Assembly (NCBI RefSeq): GCF_021412565.1
Contig: NZ_JAKCLJ010000004.1
Coordinates: 124,001 to 188,000 of the forward strand
DNA: 64,000 nt
Source: Shewanella sp. AS1
GTDB lineage: Bacteria > Pseudomonadota > Gammaproteobacteria > Enterobacterales > Shewanellaceae
Direction: 5' to 3'
Made by a program: the position numbers and the translations under genes. The notes under the pieces are model-generated. The model was not told the origin of the DNA and searched no databases. It saw only the letters and a program-made list of their open reading frames with translations. Below, one piece after another: positions 49,967 through 58,822 of this stretch. Every line of letters begins with the position of its first letter. Positions within the stretch are counted from its first letter, which is position 1.

Positions 49967-50445
49967 GTCTGCGATTCTTATTATTACCTGCGGTTTTGCA
50001 TTGCAGCGAGTTATTCTACCACCCTATCTGTTGTTCTTTTTTTGCATCCCCACCCTTGCAATGGTTACTGCATAAATCATCGTTTTACCATCGGCTAAGG
50101 CATTAGCCTGCTCTATATTCTGCTTAATATCCGCTTTATCTGGTTTGCTTGATAAAAATGTTTTTACTGACTCTCATGATGGAAAAAACAGCATTTTTAG
50201 TCTGTTAGTCAGTGTTATTCGTCGTTAACCTGTCTATTTGGTAAGACCAATTTACAAAAGTGCTCGCTTTGTTGTTGTAAATTAGTTATCTTTTTGTCTC
50301 TTTTTTGTGTTTATTGACTTAGCTGTCATTGAATCTTTGCTTTATGTAATGATTTTTATGGCATTAATAGTGAATAAATAGTGTGCGCGTGATCAGTGTC
50401 CTTTGGGGAAATGCACTGATTGGCGAGATGGCAAATGAGGACGAT
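49967..50445. other. Intergenic region before the oad operon
   Basis: About 480 AT-rich bases with no supported gene. On the minus strand an open frame ends at 50024 (C-terminus AVTIARVGMQKKNNR) but has no start codon or ribosome binding site before an upstream stop. The promoter of oadGAB must lie here; no clear operator was recognised. Confidence 0.5.
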
Positions 50446-50691
50446 ATGGAAGTAATAGTTCAGCAGATCATGCAGGCCTTGGTCATTATGGTACTGGGAA
50501 TGGGATTGGTATTCCTCTTCCTGTCACTGCTTATTTTGGCGGTCAAGTTAGTGGCGTGGCGATATAAGCCAGTGGTAGCGCCGAGTATTCAGGATAACGC
50601 GGCTGTTAAAACCAGCGAGTCATACTCAATCGAGCCTAGTCTGGTGGCGGCTATTAGTACTGCCATCTATCAATATCGTGCTAAAGCCTAA
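50446..50691 (+). CDS. oadG: Oxaloacetate decarboxylase Na+ pump, gamma subunit
   Basis: An 81-residue single-helix membrane protein (helix about residues 9-32), the small subunit that holds OadA to OadB. The start is taken at the ATG at 50446 with GAGGACG upstream; an earlier GTG frame from 50383 adds 21 unconserved residues. The order oadG-oadA-oadB with gaps of 12 and 9 bases is the standard operon of this biotin-dependent sodium pump. Confidence 0.88.
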   Translation: MEVIVQQIMQALVIMVLGMGLVFLFLSLLILAVKLVAWRYKPVVAPSIQDNAAVKTSESYSIEPSLVAAISTAIYQYRAKA

Positions 50692-50703
50692 TAAGGGGAT
50701 CTT

Positions 50704-52515
50704 ATGAGTAAGCCACTTGCATTAACTGATGTCGCTCTGCGCGATGCCCATCAATCGATTTTGGCTACACGCCTTCGCCTGGAAGATATGTTGCCCATTG
50801 CGCCCAAGCTAGATCAAGTGGGCTTCTGGTCCCTTGAGTCCTGGGGCGGGGCCACCTTCGATGCCTGTATTCGCTATCTTGGTGAAGATCCCTGGGAGCG
50901 GATCCGCGAGCTGAAAAAAGCCATGCCCAATACACCACAGCAGATGCTGCTTAGAGGGCAAAACCTACTGGGCTATCGCCACTATGCCGATGATCTGGTG
51001 CATCGTTTCGTCGAGCGTGCCTATCTCAATGGTGTTGATGTTTTTCGCGTGTTCGATGCGATGAACGATGTGCGTAACCTGCAAAGCGCAATCAAGGCTG
51101 TGGTTGATATAGGTGGTCATGCCCAAGGCACCATCAGCTATACCACAAGTCCGGTTCATACCCTCTCTTCCTGGGTGGATATGGCAAAGCGCCTCGAAGA
51201 TATGGGCTGTCACTCCCTGTGCATTAAGGATATGGCTGGCTTGCTTAAACCTATGGAGGCTTTTGAGCTGATAAGTCAGCTTAAGGCGCAGACAGATTTG
51301 ATAGTCAGTATGCACTGCCATGCGACAACGGGCCTGAGTACGGCAACATACCAGAAAGCGATAGAGGCGGGGATCGATGTACTCGATACCGCTATCTCCT
51401 CAATGAGCCAGACCTATGGTCACAGTGCCACCGAAACCTTAGTCGCCATGGTGGAAGATACCGATCGCGCCACGGGTTACGATATGGCATTGCTCGAAGA
51501 GATAGCAGCCTATTTCCGTGAGGTGAGAAAGAAATATGTGGCATTCGAAGGCGAACTTAAGGGAATTGATTCACGCATTCTGCGCGCTCAGGTGCCCGGC
51601 GGTATGTTGACCAATATGGAAAATCAGCTGCGCGAGCAGGGCGCCTCTGACAAATTAGATCAGGTGCTCGAGGAGATCCCCCGAGTGCGTGAAGATTTAG
51701 GGTTTATTCCGCTGGTAACACCCACATCTCAGATAGTCGGCACTCAGGCGGTGATCAATGTGCTCACGGGTGAGCGCTATAAGTCGATGACCAAAGAGAC
51801 CGAAGGGGTATTAAAAGGGGAATATGGCGCGACGCCCGCTCCGGTTAATAGCGAGCTGCAGAGTCGTGTGCTCAATGGCGCAGAGGCGATCAGTTGCCGC
51901 CCGGCGGATTTACTGGAATCTGAGCTCGATAAACTGCGCGCCGAACTGGATCAGAAGGCGGATGAGCAGGGGATCACCCTCGCATCTGAGAAAGATGATG
52001 ATGTGCTGACTTATGCCCTGTTCCCGCAAATCGGCCTTAAGTTTTTAACCAACAGGGGTGATGCCGCCGCGTTTGAGCCTAAGCCGCAGGGTAGAGTCGA
52101 AGTGGCTACAGCTCAAAATGGTCAGGTGCAAAATAGTGAATCTCCATCAGATCCCCAAGTCTATACAGTCAATGTGCAGGGGCAAACCTTTGTGGTTCAG
52201 GTGTCCAAAGGCGGTGATATCGAGCAGATCACGCCAACTGAGGCCCATGCTCCAGCAGCTTCAGAATCAACAAAGCTGGCGCCTGTGAACACCGCAGCGG
52301 CAAGCCATGAGATAAAGGCGCCGCTGTCGGGCAATATTTTTAAGGTTAATGTCGGCCCAGGCGACAAAGTCAGTGCCGGTGATGTGGTGATCATTCTCGA
52401 AGCGATGAAGATGGAGACTGAGATCCGTGCCGAGTTCGATGGCGTTGTCAGTCAGGTATGGGTAAAAGAGGGCGACTCAGTTGCCGTCGGCAAGCCTTTG
52501 TTGGCTATGGCATAG
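50704..52515 (+). CDS. oadA: Oxaloacetate decarboxylase Na+ pump, alpha subunit
   Basis: The 603-residue carboxyltransferase subunit: moves CO2 from oxaloacetate to biotin. The N-terminal TIM-barrel domain has [10 protein letters not shown] near residue 8 (metal Asp), [11 protein letters not shown] near 85, and KDMAGLLKP near 178 with the catalytic Lys; the conserved association domain follows to about 450. A Gln/Ser/Ala-rich linker leads to the biotinyl domain, whose biotin Lys lies in EAMKMET near residue 570. ATG follows AGGGGATCTT. Confidence 0.96.
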   Translation: MSKPLALTDVALRDAHQSILATRLRLEDMLPIAPKLDQVGFWSLESWGGATFDACIRYLGEDPWERIRELKKAMPNTPQQMLLRGQNLLGYRHYADDLVHRFVERAYLNGVDVFRVFDAMNDVRNLQSAIKAVVDIGGHAQGTISYTTSPVHTLSSWVDMAKRLEDMGCHSLCIKDMAGLLKPMEAFELISQLKAQTDLIVSMHCHATTGLSTATYQKAIEAGIDVLDTAISSMSQTYGHSATETLVAMVEDTDRATGYDMALLEEIAAYFREVRKKYVAFEGELKGIDSRILRAQVPGGMLTNMENQLREQGASDKLDQVLEEIPRVREDLGFIPLVTPTSQIVGTQAVINVLTGERYKSMTKETEGVLKGEYGATPAPVNSELQSRVLNGAEAISCRPADLLESELDKLRAELDQKADEQGITLASEKDDDVLTYALFPQIGLKFLTNRGDAAAFEPKPQGRVEVATAQNGQVQNSESPSDPQVYTVNVQGQTFVVQVSKGGDIEQITPTEAHAPAASESTKLAPVNTAAASHEIKAPLSGNIFKVNVGPGDKVSAGDVVIILEAMKMETEIRAEFDGVVSQVWVKEGDSVAVGKPLLAMA

Positions 52516-52524
52516 GAGTCTGAA

Positions 52525-53658
52525 ATGGAAGGATTAATGGCATTTTGGACCGACTCAGGCATTGCTAATTTCACGGCTGGTCAGCTGTTTATGATGGCCG
52601 TGGGTGGCTTGCTGCTTTATCTGGCCATCGCGCGGGGATTTGAACCCCTGCTTTTGGTTCCTATCGGTTTTGGCGCGGTATTGACCAATATCCCTAATGG
52701 CGGCTTTAGCGAAGCGGGCGGTTTGCTCTATTACGCTTACCATGTGGGGATAGAGACAGGCGTGTTTCCGCTGCTGATCTTTATGGGGGTGGGGGCGCTG
52801 ACCGATTTTGGCGCGCTGATCGCCAACCCTAAGATGTTACTGCTTGGCGCCGCGGCTCAGTTCGGTATTTTTGCTACCTTGATAGGCGCTATCGCGCTGA
52901 ATCTCGTCCCCGGATTTGAATTTACCATGCAAGACGCGGCGGCCATTGCCATTATTGGTGGCGCCGATGGTCCGACGGCGATTTTCCTTGCCTCAAAACT
53001 GGCGCCTGAGCTGCTGGGGGCGATTGCGGTTGCCGCCTACTCCTATATGGCATTAGTGCCTATTATTCAGCCGCCTATTATGAAGCTGCTGACCACGGAA
53101 GCTGAGCGTCAGATCAAGATGGAGCAGCTGCGCGAAGTGAGTAAAAAAGAGAAGATCTTCTTTCCCTTGATGGTATTAGGCTTAACTATCCTCTTTCTCC
53201 CGGCCGCGACGCCTCTGGTAGGCATGTTCTGCCTAGGCAATCTGATGCGTGAGTCTGGTGTGGTGGAAAGGCTGTCTAACACGGCGCAAAATGAGCTGAT
53301 CAATATAGTCACTATCTTCCTTGGTCTGGCAGTGGGCTCTAAACTCTCTGCCGATAAGTTCCTGCAGTTGGAAACCTTAGGGATTTTGGTGCTGGGGGCG
53401 ATCGCCTTTGGCATAGGAACTGCGGCTGGTGTCCTGATGGCCAAGCTGATGAGTAAACTGTCCGGCGGTAAGATCAATCCGCTGATTGGCGCGGCCGGCG
53501 TATCTGCCGTACCTATGGCGGCCAGGGTGGTCAATAAGGTGGGGCTGGAAGCTAATCAGCAGAACTTCTTGCTCATGCATGCCATGGGACCGAATGTCGC
53601 AGGTGTATTGGGATCGGCGGTCGCAGCCGGTGTCCTGCTGGCAGTATTGGGTGGCTAA
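52525..53658 (+). CDS. oadB: Oxaloacetate decarboxylase Na+ pump, beta subunit
   Basis: A 377-residue integral membrane subunit with about nine helices that decarboxylates carboxybiotin and exports Na+. Conserved elements include [15 protein letters not shown] near residue 90, [10 protein letters not shown] near 146 and the C-terminal [19 protein letters not shown]. Completes the operon; the terminator is 30 bases downstream. The pump yields a sodium gradient that PomAB stators and Na+ symporters could use. Confidence 0.96.
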   Translation: MEGLMAFWTDSGIANFTAGQLFMMAVGGLLLYLAIARGFEPLLLVPIGFGAVLTNIPNGGFSEAGGLLYYAYHVGIETGVFPLLIFMGVGALTDFGALIANPKMLLLGAAAQFGIFATLIGAIALNLVPGFEFTMQDAAAIAIIGGADGPTAIFLASKLAPELLGAIAVAAYSYMALVPIIQPPIMKLLTTEAERQIKMEQLREVSKKEKIFFPLMVLGLTILFLPAATPLVGMFCLGNLMRESGVVERLSNTAQNELINIVTIFLGLAVGSKLSADKFLQLETLGILVLGAIAFGIGTAAGVLMAKLMSKLSGGKINPLIGAAGVSAVPMAARVVNKVGLEANQQNFLLMHAMGPNVAGVLGSAVAAGVLLAVLGG

Positions 53659-53688
53659 TCACTCATTTATTTCTCATCCTTGATAGCA

Positions 53689-53718
53689 AAAACGGCGCTT
53701 ATTGAGCGCCGTTTTTTA
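53689..53718 (+). terminator. Terminator of oadGAB
   Basis: AAACGGCGCT pairs perfectly with AGCGCCGTTT around a TATTG loop, with a six-T tail. Confidence 0.87.
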
Positions 53719-53974
53719 CTTTTAAAGGGCATGAGATGTGTAGCCAATGGACAGGCTCTCAGTGTGTGAGCGATATATAAGGCAATCATTGTTAATTTAG
53801 CGTGAAAAATAAATTAAGTTAATTTTAATGTTTATCCTTCTGTTTTTAATCAATTAATTATCAAATCACATTATTTATCGCGGTTAATTCAAATAAGACC
53901 TATTTGCATTCGCGTTTGCACTTGACTATGATGCGACCAAATTAACAATAAAGCTCGATGGGGAGTCTGTTCAT

Positions 53975-54883
53975 ATGGATCGTTTTTCAAGGAATAAAAT
54001 CAGTCTACTTATGTTAGCGCTTATGGGAGTGACGAGTGCGCCCAGTGCCATGGCGGGGGAAGATCTGTTTGGCTATGTTAAGGCTGCAGAAGCCCTGCCT
54101 AAAGATGCCATGGAGCTGTATCAGAAAGTGACACTGCGCGACGGTAAGGGGCAGGGAACCTATCGCGGTATCGATTACGAGACTGAACTTGAGTATGGCT
54201 ACAGCAACAAGTTTTCAGTTTCCGGCTCTTTCAAGTTTATGTCGCTTAAGAATGAAGGACTGATCGTCGATGGTTATCTGCCTAAAGAGGAAGATATTGG
54301 CTTCAGTACTTCGGGGGCGGAAGTGGGCATGAGCTATATGTTCCTCAGCCCAGCCATGGACGATATCGGCTTATCTATGTCGATGAGTCTGGATTATGAC
54401 TGGCTGGATAAACACTCGGGTCAGGATAAGGATACTCTGTCACTGGATTTGGGTCTGCAGACGCAGAAATATATGCTCGAAGGAGAGCTGATCTGGGTGG
54501 GTAACTTAGGGGTTGAGACCACCTATGCCGACCGAGCCGAAATCGCTAACTTACCGGCGAACTTCGACTGGCCAACGGATCCAGAAATGGAGATCGAGCT
54601 GAAATTTGGCACAGGCCTGAGTTACCGCTTTGCGCCTAACTGGTTTGTCAGCGCCGAGCTGCTCTATGAAACCGAGTTTGAAACCGAGGTGGGTCAGGAG
54701 CGCTGGTCCTGGTTCGCCGGCCCGTCACTGCATTACGGCACTCAAACCTGGTGGGCGACCTTAACTTGGTTGCCACAGTTGGCCGGTGGTGGCGAGCAGT
54801 ATGCTAATCAGGCCGATACAGATCTGCATCTCATCGAAAAGACGGAGCAGGAGTTCAGGCTCAAGGTCGCCTTTAATTTCTAA
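53975..54883 (+). CDS. Exported beta-barrel-like protein (DUF6662-type)
   Basis: A 302-residue protein with a signal peptide (about residues 1-27, ending PSAMAG). The mature part has many alternating hydrophobic/polar strands (YGYSNKFSVSGSFKFM, GMSYMFLSP, GLSYRFAPNWFVSAELLYE) and ends KVAFNF, with a C-terminal Phe as in outer-membrane beta-barrels. This fits an outer-membrane protein of the DUF6662-like group; function is unknown. It has a GGGGAG ribosome binding site and heads an apparent four-gene unit with an FMN-binding protein, ApbE and a membrane protein. Confidence 0.8.
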   Translation: MDRFSRNKISLLMLALMGVTSAPSAMAGEDLFGYVKAAEALPKDAMELYQKVTLRDGKGQGTYRGIDYETELEYGYSNKFSVSGSFKFMSLKNEGLIVDGYLPKEEDIGFSTSGAEVGMSYMFLSPAMDDIGLSMSMSLDYDWLDKHSGQDKDTLSLDLGLQTQKYMLEGELIWVGNLGVETTYADRAEIANLPANFDWPTDPEMEIELKFGTGLSYRFAPNWFVSAELLYETEFETEVGQERWSWFAGPSLHYGTQTWWATLTWLPQLAGGGEQYANQADTDLHLIEKTEQEFRLKVAFNF

Positions 54884-54927
54884 AGCAGGGGGTCATCCAA
54901 GATGGGCCTCTGTCAATTGAGGTGAAC

Positions 54928-55482
54928 ATGACAAATCAACCTATCAATAGCTTGTGGTTTCTGCCCATGACCTTTGTGGTGGCGCCGGCACACAGCACAG
55001 ATTATCTGAGCGTCGCCCAGGCCCAAAGCTTGCTGTTTCCGGATACGGCCAGTTTTATCGAGCAGCCGCGCTTACTGACCAGCGATGCCAAAGATCAGAT
55101 CAAGTCACTGTCGGGCACCCGCCAACGTCAGGATACCCAGCCTATCTGGCGGGTGGAGCAGAATGGCGAGTTCAAGGGCTGGTTTATCGTCGATGATGTG
55201 ATAGGTAAACATGAGTACATCACCTATGCCGTGGCGATCAGCCCTGATGGCAGCGTGTTGGGGATGGAGATCATGAGTTACCGCGAGACCCACGGCGGGG
55301 AAGTGAGAGAGCCTGGCTGGCGCCAGCAGTTTTTGGGCAAGACCTTAGCCGACCCCTTCAAGCTAGAACAGGATGTCAGCAATATCAGCGGTGCGACCCT
55401 CAGTTGCCGTAACCTGCTCGATGGGGTTAAGCGCTTACTGGTGATCCATAAGCTATTTTTAGCACAAGAAGTGGCCTCTTGA
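54928..55482 (+). CDS. FMN-binding-domain protein, probable covalent flavoprotein
   Basis: A 184-residue protein. The C-terminal half is an FMN-binding domain with the flavinylation motif SGATLS at residues 154-159 (Thr157 the likely FMN acceptor), related to NqrC/RnfG. The Asp that often precedes the motif by three residues is Ser here. The N-terminus has a hydrophobic stretch ending APAHS (about residues 9-24) that may be a signal peptide, but no Lys or Arg precedes it, so export is uncertain. The start at 54928 has TTGAGG upstream. Its stop overlaps the apbE start, and ApbE is the enzyme that would attach its FMN. Confidence 0.84.
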   Translation: MTNQPINSLWFLPMTFVVAPAHSTDYLSVAQAQSLLFPDTASFIEQPRLLTSDAKDQIKSLSGTRQRQDTQPIWRVEQNGEFKGWFIVDDVIGKHEYITYAVAISPDGSVLGMEIMSYRETHGGEVREPGWRQQFLGKTLADPFKLEQDVSNISGATLSCRNLLDGVKRLLVIHKLFLAQEVAS

Positions 55483-56318
55483 TCCGCCGCGCCAAACCCC
55501 TGTTAGGCACCTTTGTCGAGGTGGCGCTGCTTGCCGATGAGCAGCTAACTCAAGCCGATGCCCATGGCATGATAGATGCGGCCTTTACGCGCATCACCGG
55601 CGTCCATAATGAGCTGAGTTTTCATCGCCCCGACAGCGCATTATCCAGGCTCAATCTCAATCCCTGTGTCTGGGTCCCCCTGGAACGGGATGCCATGCGG
55701 GTGCTGAGATTGGCCAGAGCCCTGGGGCGCTTAAGCAATAACCGCTTTAATTGTACCTTAGGCGGTGAGCTGGTGACGCGCGGCGTGCTGCCGCGTCATA
55801 GCCAGCAAGAATTTTTGCCGCGGGGCGAGTGGCAGGATATCGAGCTTGGTCACCAATCGGCCAGGTTAAAACGCCCCGTACTGGTGACATTAGATGGCAT
55901 AGCCAAAGGCTATGCGGTCGACATGGCTGTCAGCAGTTTACGCAGGCAAGGCGCCCAGGGTGGCTGGGTCAATGCCGGTGGCGATCTGCGGGTGTTTGGC
56001 TGTGCGATGCTGCCTGTGCATAGGCGAGAGCGCCATGGGCTTTCTGTGGCCAAAAGCCTTAACAATCAAGCCCTGGCCAGCTCGAGGGTAGGTGGAGGGC
56101 TGGATCCTATGCAGCCGGGTCTGATCGTGACGCATCAAGATGGTAGTGATAAGCCAGAGAGTCACGAGAGAGTGATCAGCATTCAGGCTGCTTCTGCCTG
56201 GCGCGCCGACGGACTGACAAAGGTCGCCGCGGCATTTGATGATGACAAGAGTGATGAACTAATTGCATTGCTTCACCGGCTTAAGGGGCAGGCTGTGCAT
56301 TTTCTCGATGGGATCTAA
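55479..56318 (+). CDS. apbE: FAD:protein FMN transferase (ApbE family)
   Basis: Transfers FMN from FAD to a Thr of flavoproteins. The 279-residue protein has the family blocks: PLLGTFVEV at the N-terminus, TLDGIAKGYAVD near residue 137, WVNAGGDLRVFG near 163, and the C-terminal ADGLTKVAAAFDD. It starts with TTG in a TTGA overlap with the preceding stop, so translation is coupled to its presumed substrate. It is about 50-70 residues shorter than typical ApbE and has no signal peptide or lipobox, since the conserved core begins almost at residue 1. No in-frame start further upstream offers one. Confidence 0.88.
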   Translation: MIRRAKPLLGTFVEVALLADEQLTQADAHGMIDAAFTRITGVHNELSFHRPDSALSRLNLNPCVWVPLERDAMRVLRLARALGRLSNNRFNCTLGGELVTRGVLPRHSQQEFLPRGEWQDIELGHQSARLKRPVLVTLDGIAKGYAVDMAVSSLRRQGAQGGWVNAGGDLRVFGCAMLPVHRRERHGLSVAKSLNNQALASSRVGGGLDPMQPGLIVTHQDGSDKPESHERVISIQAASAWRADGLTKVAAAFDDDKSDELIALLHRLKGQAVHFLDGI

Positions 56319-56322
56319 GACA

Positions 56323-56835
56323 ATGAAACGATTAACCGGCTACCCTAATTGGTTTTTCTGGCTGCTGAGTAGCACTCTACTGGCGGTGATGCTCTCGGGA
56401 CTCTATATGCTGCCCTGGGTGGCGCAGTTCAAACTGGAGTGGGAGATGGAGCTGTGGCTAGAATGGGGCTATAGGTTGCCTGCCGTGATTATCCATGTGG
56501 TATCTGCCTGGCTGCTGTTTATGCTGCTCGGCGCGCTGTGGCATAGTCATATTCGTAGCGGTTGGCGAAAAAAACGCAATCATATCAGTGGCATGATTCA
56601 GACGCTGAGCCTGCTACTCTTAGGTGTTACCGGCGTTGGACTCTATTATCTGGGCAGCGAAGCTGGGCAGCTGGTAGCCAGCTTACTGCACTCTTTCGTT
56701 GGTTTGCTGCTGGGTGTTACTTTTGTCTGGCACTATTATCACGGTCTCCAACTGCGCGAGGCGAAAATCAGAGTGGTAACCAAAGCCCGCAAGATAAGGC
56801 ATGAATCTGCTATGCGTCATGAGCCTCTGAGTTAA
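56323..56835 (+). CDS. Four-helix membrane protein, possible b-type cytochrome
   Basis: A 170-residue inner-membrane protein with four helices (about 11-31, 48-70, 88-109 and 118-142). His residues occur inside or next to helices 2 and 4 (VIIHVVSAW, LWHSHIRS, LLHSFVG, WHYYHG), a pattern that could bind b-type haem between helices, as in PepSY-associated or cytochrome b561-like proteins. Haem binding is inferred, not seen. The ATG at 56323 is four bases after the apbE stop; the longer frame from 56263 lies inside apbE. It could pass quinone-pool electrons to the flavoprotein. Confidence 0.78.
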   Translation: MKRLTGYPNWFFWLLSSTLLAVMLSGLYMLPWVAQFKLEWEMELWLEWGYRLPAVIIHVVSAWLLFMLLGALWHSHIRSGWRKKRNHISGMIQTLSLLLLGVTGVGLYYLGSEAGQLVASLLHSFVGLLLGVTFVWHYYHGLQLREAKIRVVTKARKIRHESAMRHEPLS

Positions 56836-56875
56836 TTACTTGATGTTCATGGGCTAGATGCTAATGCATCAGGTT

Positions 56876-57061
56876 TTAATACCTTAGATTTTGTCCTGAG
56901 GTGATCCACAGGAGTAAGCCCAGTGAGGCTATGACGCTGGCGCTGATGGCTATGATATAGATATAACCCTTCTTCCCCTGCTTAAGGGGCACCCCATTGA
57001 GGTATAAAAACAGGGTCCAGCACAGGCAAAGTATGATAGGAAGCAGGAACATCCGGGCCAT
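56876..57061 (-). CDS. Small two-helix membrane protein
   Basis: A 61-residue protein with two hydrophobic helices (about 4-22 and 34-53) separated by a basic loop (KQGKKG). AAGGAG lies six bases before the ATG, which supports a real gene. I do not recognise the family. It lies downstream of the symporter gene on the same strand, beyond that gene's terminator, and converges on the flavoprotein cluster. Confidence 0.65.
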   Translation of the reverse strand: MARMFLLPIILCLCWTLFLYLNGVPLKQGKKGYIYIIAISASVIASLGLLLWITSGQNLRY

Positions 57062-57136
57062 AAATCTCCTTAATCCCCTACATAGCCTGATCTTGTTATA
57101 GGGATATTATTCTATTTTGAACAATATTTTAGCATT

Positions 57137-57163
57137 AAAAAAGCCGCTTAAGCGGCTTTTTTA
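57137..57163 (-). terminator. Terminator of the cation symporter gene
   Basis: A perfect palindromic stem AAAAAAGCCGC with a short TTAA loop and T runs on both strands, 20 bases past the symporter stop. Confidence 0.82.
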
Positions 57164-57182
57164 ATGTTCAATCATTTAACAA

Positions 57183-58433
57183 TTAGCTGGCGCTCTCGCC
57201 GACGACTTCATCTTTATCATCATAGAACTGAGCTTCATCTAGCTGTCCTTCTGACTTGCCCACGACCACGGCTGTCATCATATCGCCGGTGACGTTGGTG
57301 GCGGTGCGGATCATATCGATAACGCGATCGATGGCAGCAATAAAGGCGATCCCCTCAAGCGGCAAACCCACCACACCTAAGGTGACCGACAGCATCACCA
57401 TGGCACTGCCGGGAACGCCTGCCGTGCCGACAGAGGCTACGGTGGCGGTGACGGCGATCAGCATATAGTCGGTCATATCCAGTGGTATACCGTAGATCTG
57501 TGCGATAAAGATCGCCGCAATGGCGGGATAGATACCGCCGCAGCCATCCATATTCATGGTCGCGCCGAGCGGTAATACGAAGGCGCCATATTTCTTGGAA
57601 ACACCCATGGTTTCAGTTGCTCTGGTACTGGCTGGCAGGGTGCCGAAGCTCGATGCCGTGGTAAAGGCCACCAGTTGTGCCGGCATGGCCTTACGGAAAA
57701 ACTGCACAGGGCTGAGTCTGGCGGCAAATTTCACTAGGCCGCCATAGACAAAGATAATATGGATGAGCGCGGCAAGGTAGATAGCGCCGATAAACTTACC
57801 CAGAGGCAATAGCATGGATAAACCATATTCACCCACAACCCAGGCCATTAAACCAAAAACGCCTATCGGGGTGAGCTGTAGCACCAGGCGAGTTAACTGG
57901 AACATCACTTCAGCACCCGCTTCTATGGTGCGTTTAAGGGGCTCTGCCTTCTCACCAATTTGATTGATGGCGATACCCACTAATGCGGCGAAGACGATAA
58001 TCTGCAGCACTTTACCTTCGGCTAGAGAGGCAAAAGGATTCACCGGGATCATATCCAGCAGTACCTGTGAGAATCCGGGAATATTTCGTTCTCTCACCTC
58101 GGTTGTGGCCAGCTCCAGGGTACCGCCCATGTCGATAAGGCTACCTATGGTTAAGCCTATGAGCGAGGCTATGGTACCTGTCAGCATAAACATGGCTAAG
58201 GTTTTGAAGCTAAGCCGTTTCAAACTGGCACCAGTGCCAAGGGAGGTGATACTGACGACTATGGCGCAGAAGATGAGTGGGGCGACCAGCATCTTGATCG
58301 CGGCGATAAAGAGATCGCCTAGAGGCTTTAATTGGGTTGCGCCTTCACCAAGAATAATACCGAGCGTGACCCCAAGAATAAAACCGGCAAGCACTTTTTG
58401 CCAAAATGGGATTTTTTTTATTATTTGCCACAT
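57183..58433 (-). CDS. Dicarboxylate/amino acid:cation symporter (DAACS family)
   Basis: A 416-residue inner-membrane transporter of the GltP/DctA family. It has the characteristic TASSFGTLPAST re-entrant loop (about 258-269), the cation-binding NMDGCGG motif near 297, and SVGTAGVPGSAMVMLS (second hairpin) near 340, with about eight helices. Substrate is glutamate/aspartate or C4-dicarboxylates; the sequence alone does not settle which. A CRP-like site lies about 155 bases before the start, so carbon-status control is likely. Possible use of the Na+ gradient made by OadGAB is speculation. Confidence 0.9.
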   Translation of the reverse strand: MWQIIKKIPFWQKVLAGFILGVTLGIILGEGATQLKPLGDLFIAAIKMLVAPLIFCAIVVSITSLGTGASLKRLSFKTLAMFMLTGTIASLIGLTIGSLIDMGGTLELATTEVRERNIPGFSQVLLDMIPVNPFASLAEGKVLQIIVFAALVGIAINQIGEKAEPLKRTIEAGAEVMFQLTRLVLQLTPIGVFGLMAWVVGEYGLSMLLPLGKFIGAIYLAALIHIIFVYGGLVKFAARLSPVQFFRKAMPAQLVAFTTASSFGTLPASTRATETMGVSKKYGAFVLPLGATMNMDGCGGIYPAIAAIFIAQIYGIPLDMTDYMLIAVTATVASVGTAGVPGSAMVMLSVTLGVVGLPLEGIAFIAAIDRVIDMIRTATNVTGDMMTAVVVGKSEGQLDEAQFYDDKDEVVGESAS

Positions 58434-58588
58434 GGGATGAATTCCAAATCTATCTAGTTGATTGTACCTTAAAAAAATAAGGGAGTTATTTTTAATACTT
58501 TTTATTGACTCCCCTCTATCCTGCCATTGTATCGAACTAAGGTCTTGTCTAACTAAACAATTTTATTATAACTTATTGTTATTTAAAG

Positions 58589-58604
58589 TGTGATTTTTAT
58601 CACC
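58589..58604. promoter_or_regulatory. CRP-like operator
   Basis: TGTGA-TTTTTA-TCACC matches the CRP core at nine of ten bases. It lies 156 bases before the symporter start (minus strand) and 219 before the M16 peptidase. C4-dicarboxylate and amino-acid symporters are common CRP targets, so the symporter is the likelier one. The 389-base divergent region also has a GGGAGT/ACTCCC inverted repeat at 58481-58513 and no gene. Confidence 0.65.
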
Positions 58605-58822
58605 AAACAAGTGGCGGTAAGTATGATGGAGATCAGGCGCAGACGGCAGACATAAAAAATTACGCTTTTTCATTAGGTAAGCTAAAAGCATCGGGGTATG
58701 TTTGTAACAAACTTGAGCCGTGTGGCTAAGCTGGCCGATGACATTGATGGATATTTTACAGGGCTGTACGCTTGTTGTTTAATGTGGTTAGCCAGGATTT
58801 ATATCAATAGGAGTAGGTGTTT

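Noticed and set aside
50024..50160. Minus-strand open frame ending AVTIARVGMQKKNNR before the oad operon
   Set aside because: Protein-like composition, but a stop lies upstream with no start codon or ribosome binding site between. A frameshifted remnant is possible but a 40-codon open frame is also expected by chance.
56857..56870. GATGC/GCATC hairpin between the four-helix membrane protein gene and the convergent small gene
   Set aside because: Only five base pairs and a weak T tract; too little to call a terminator.
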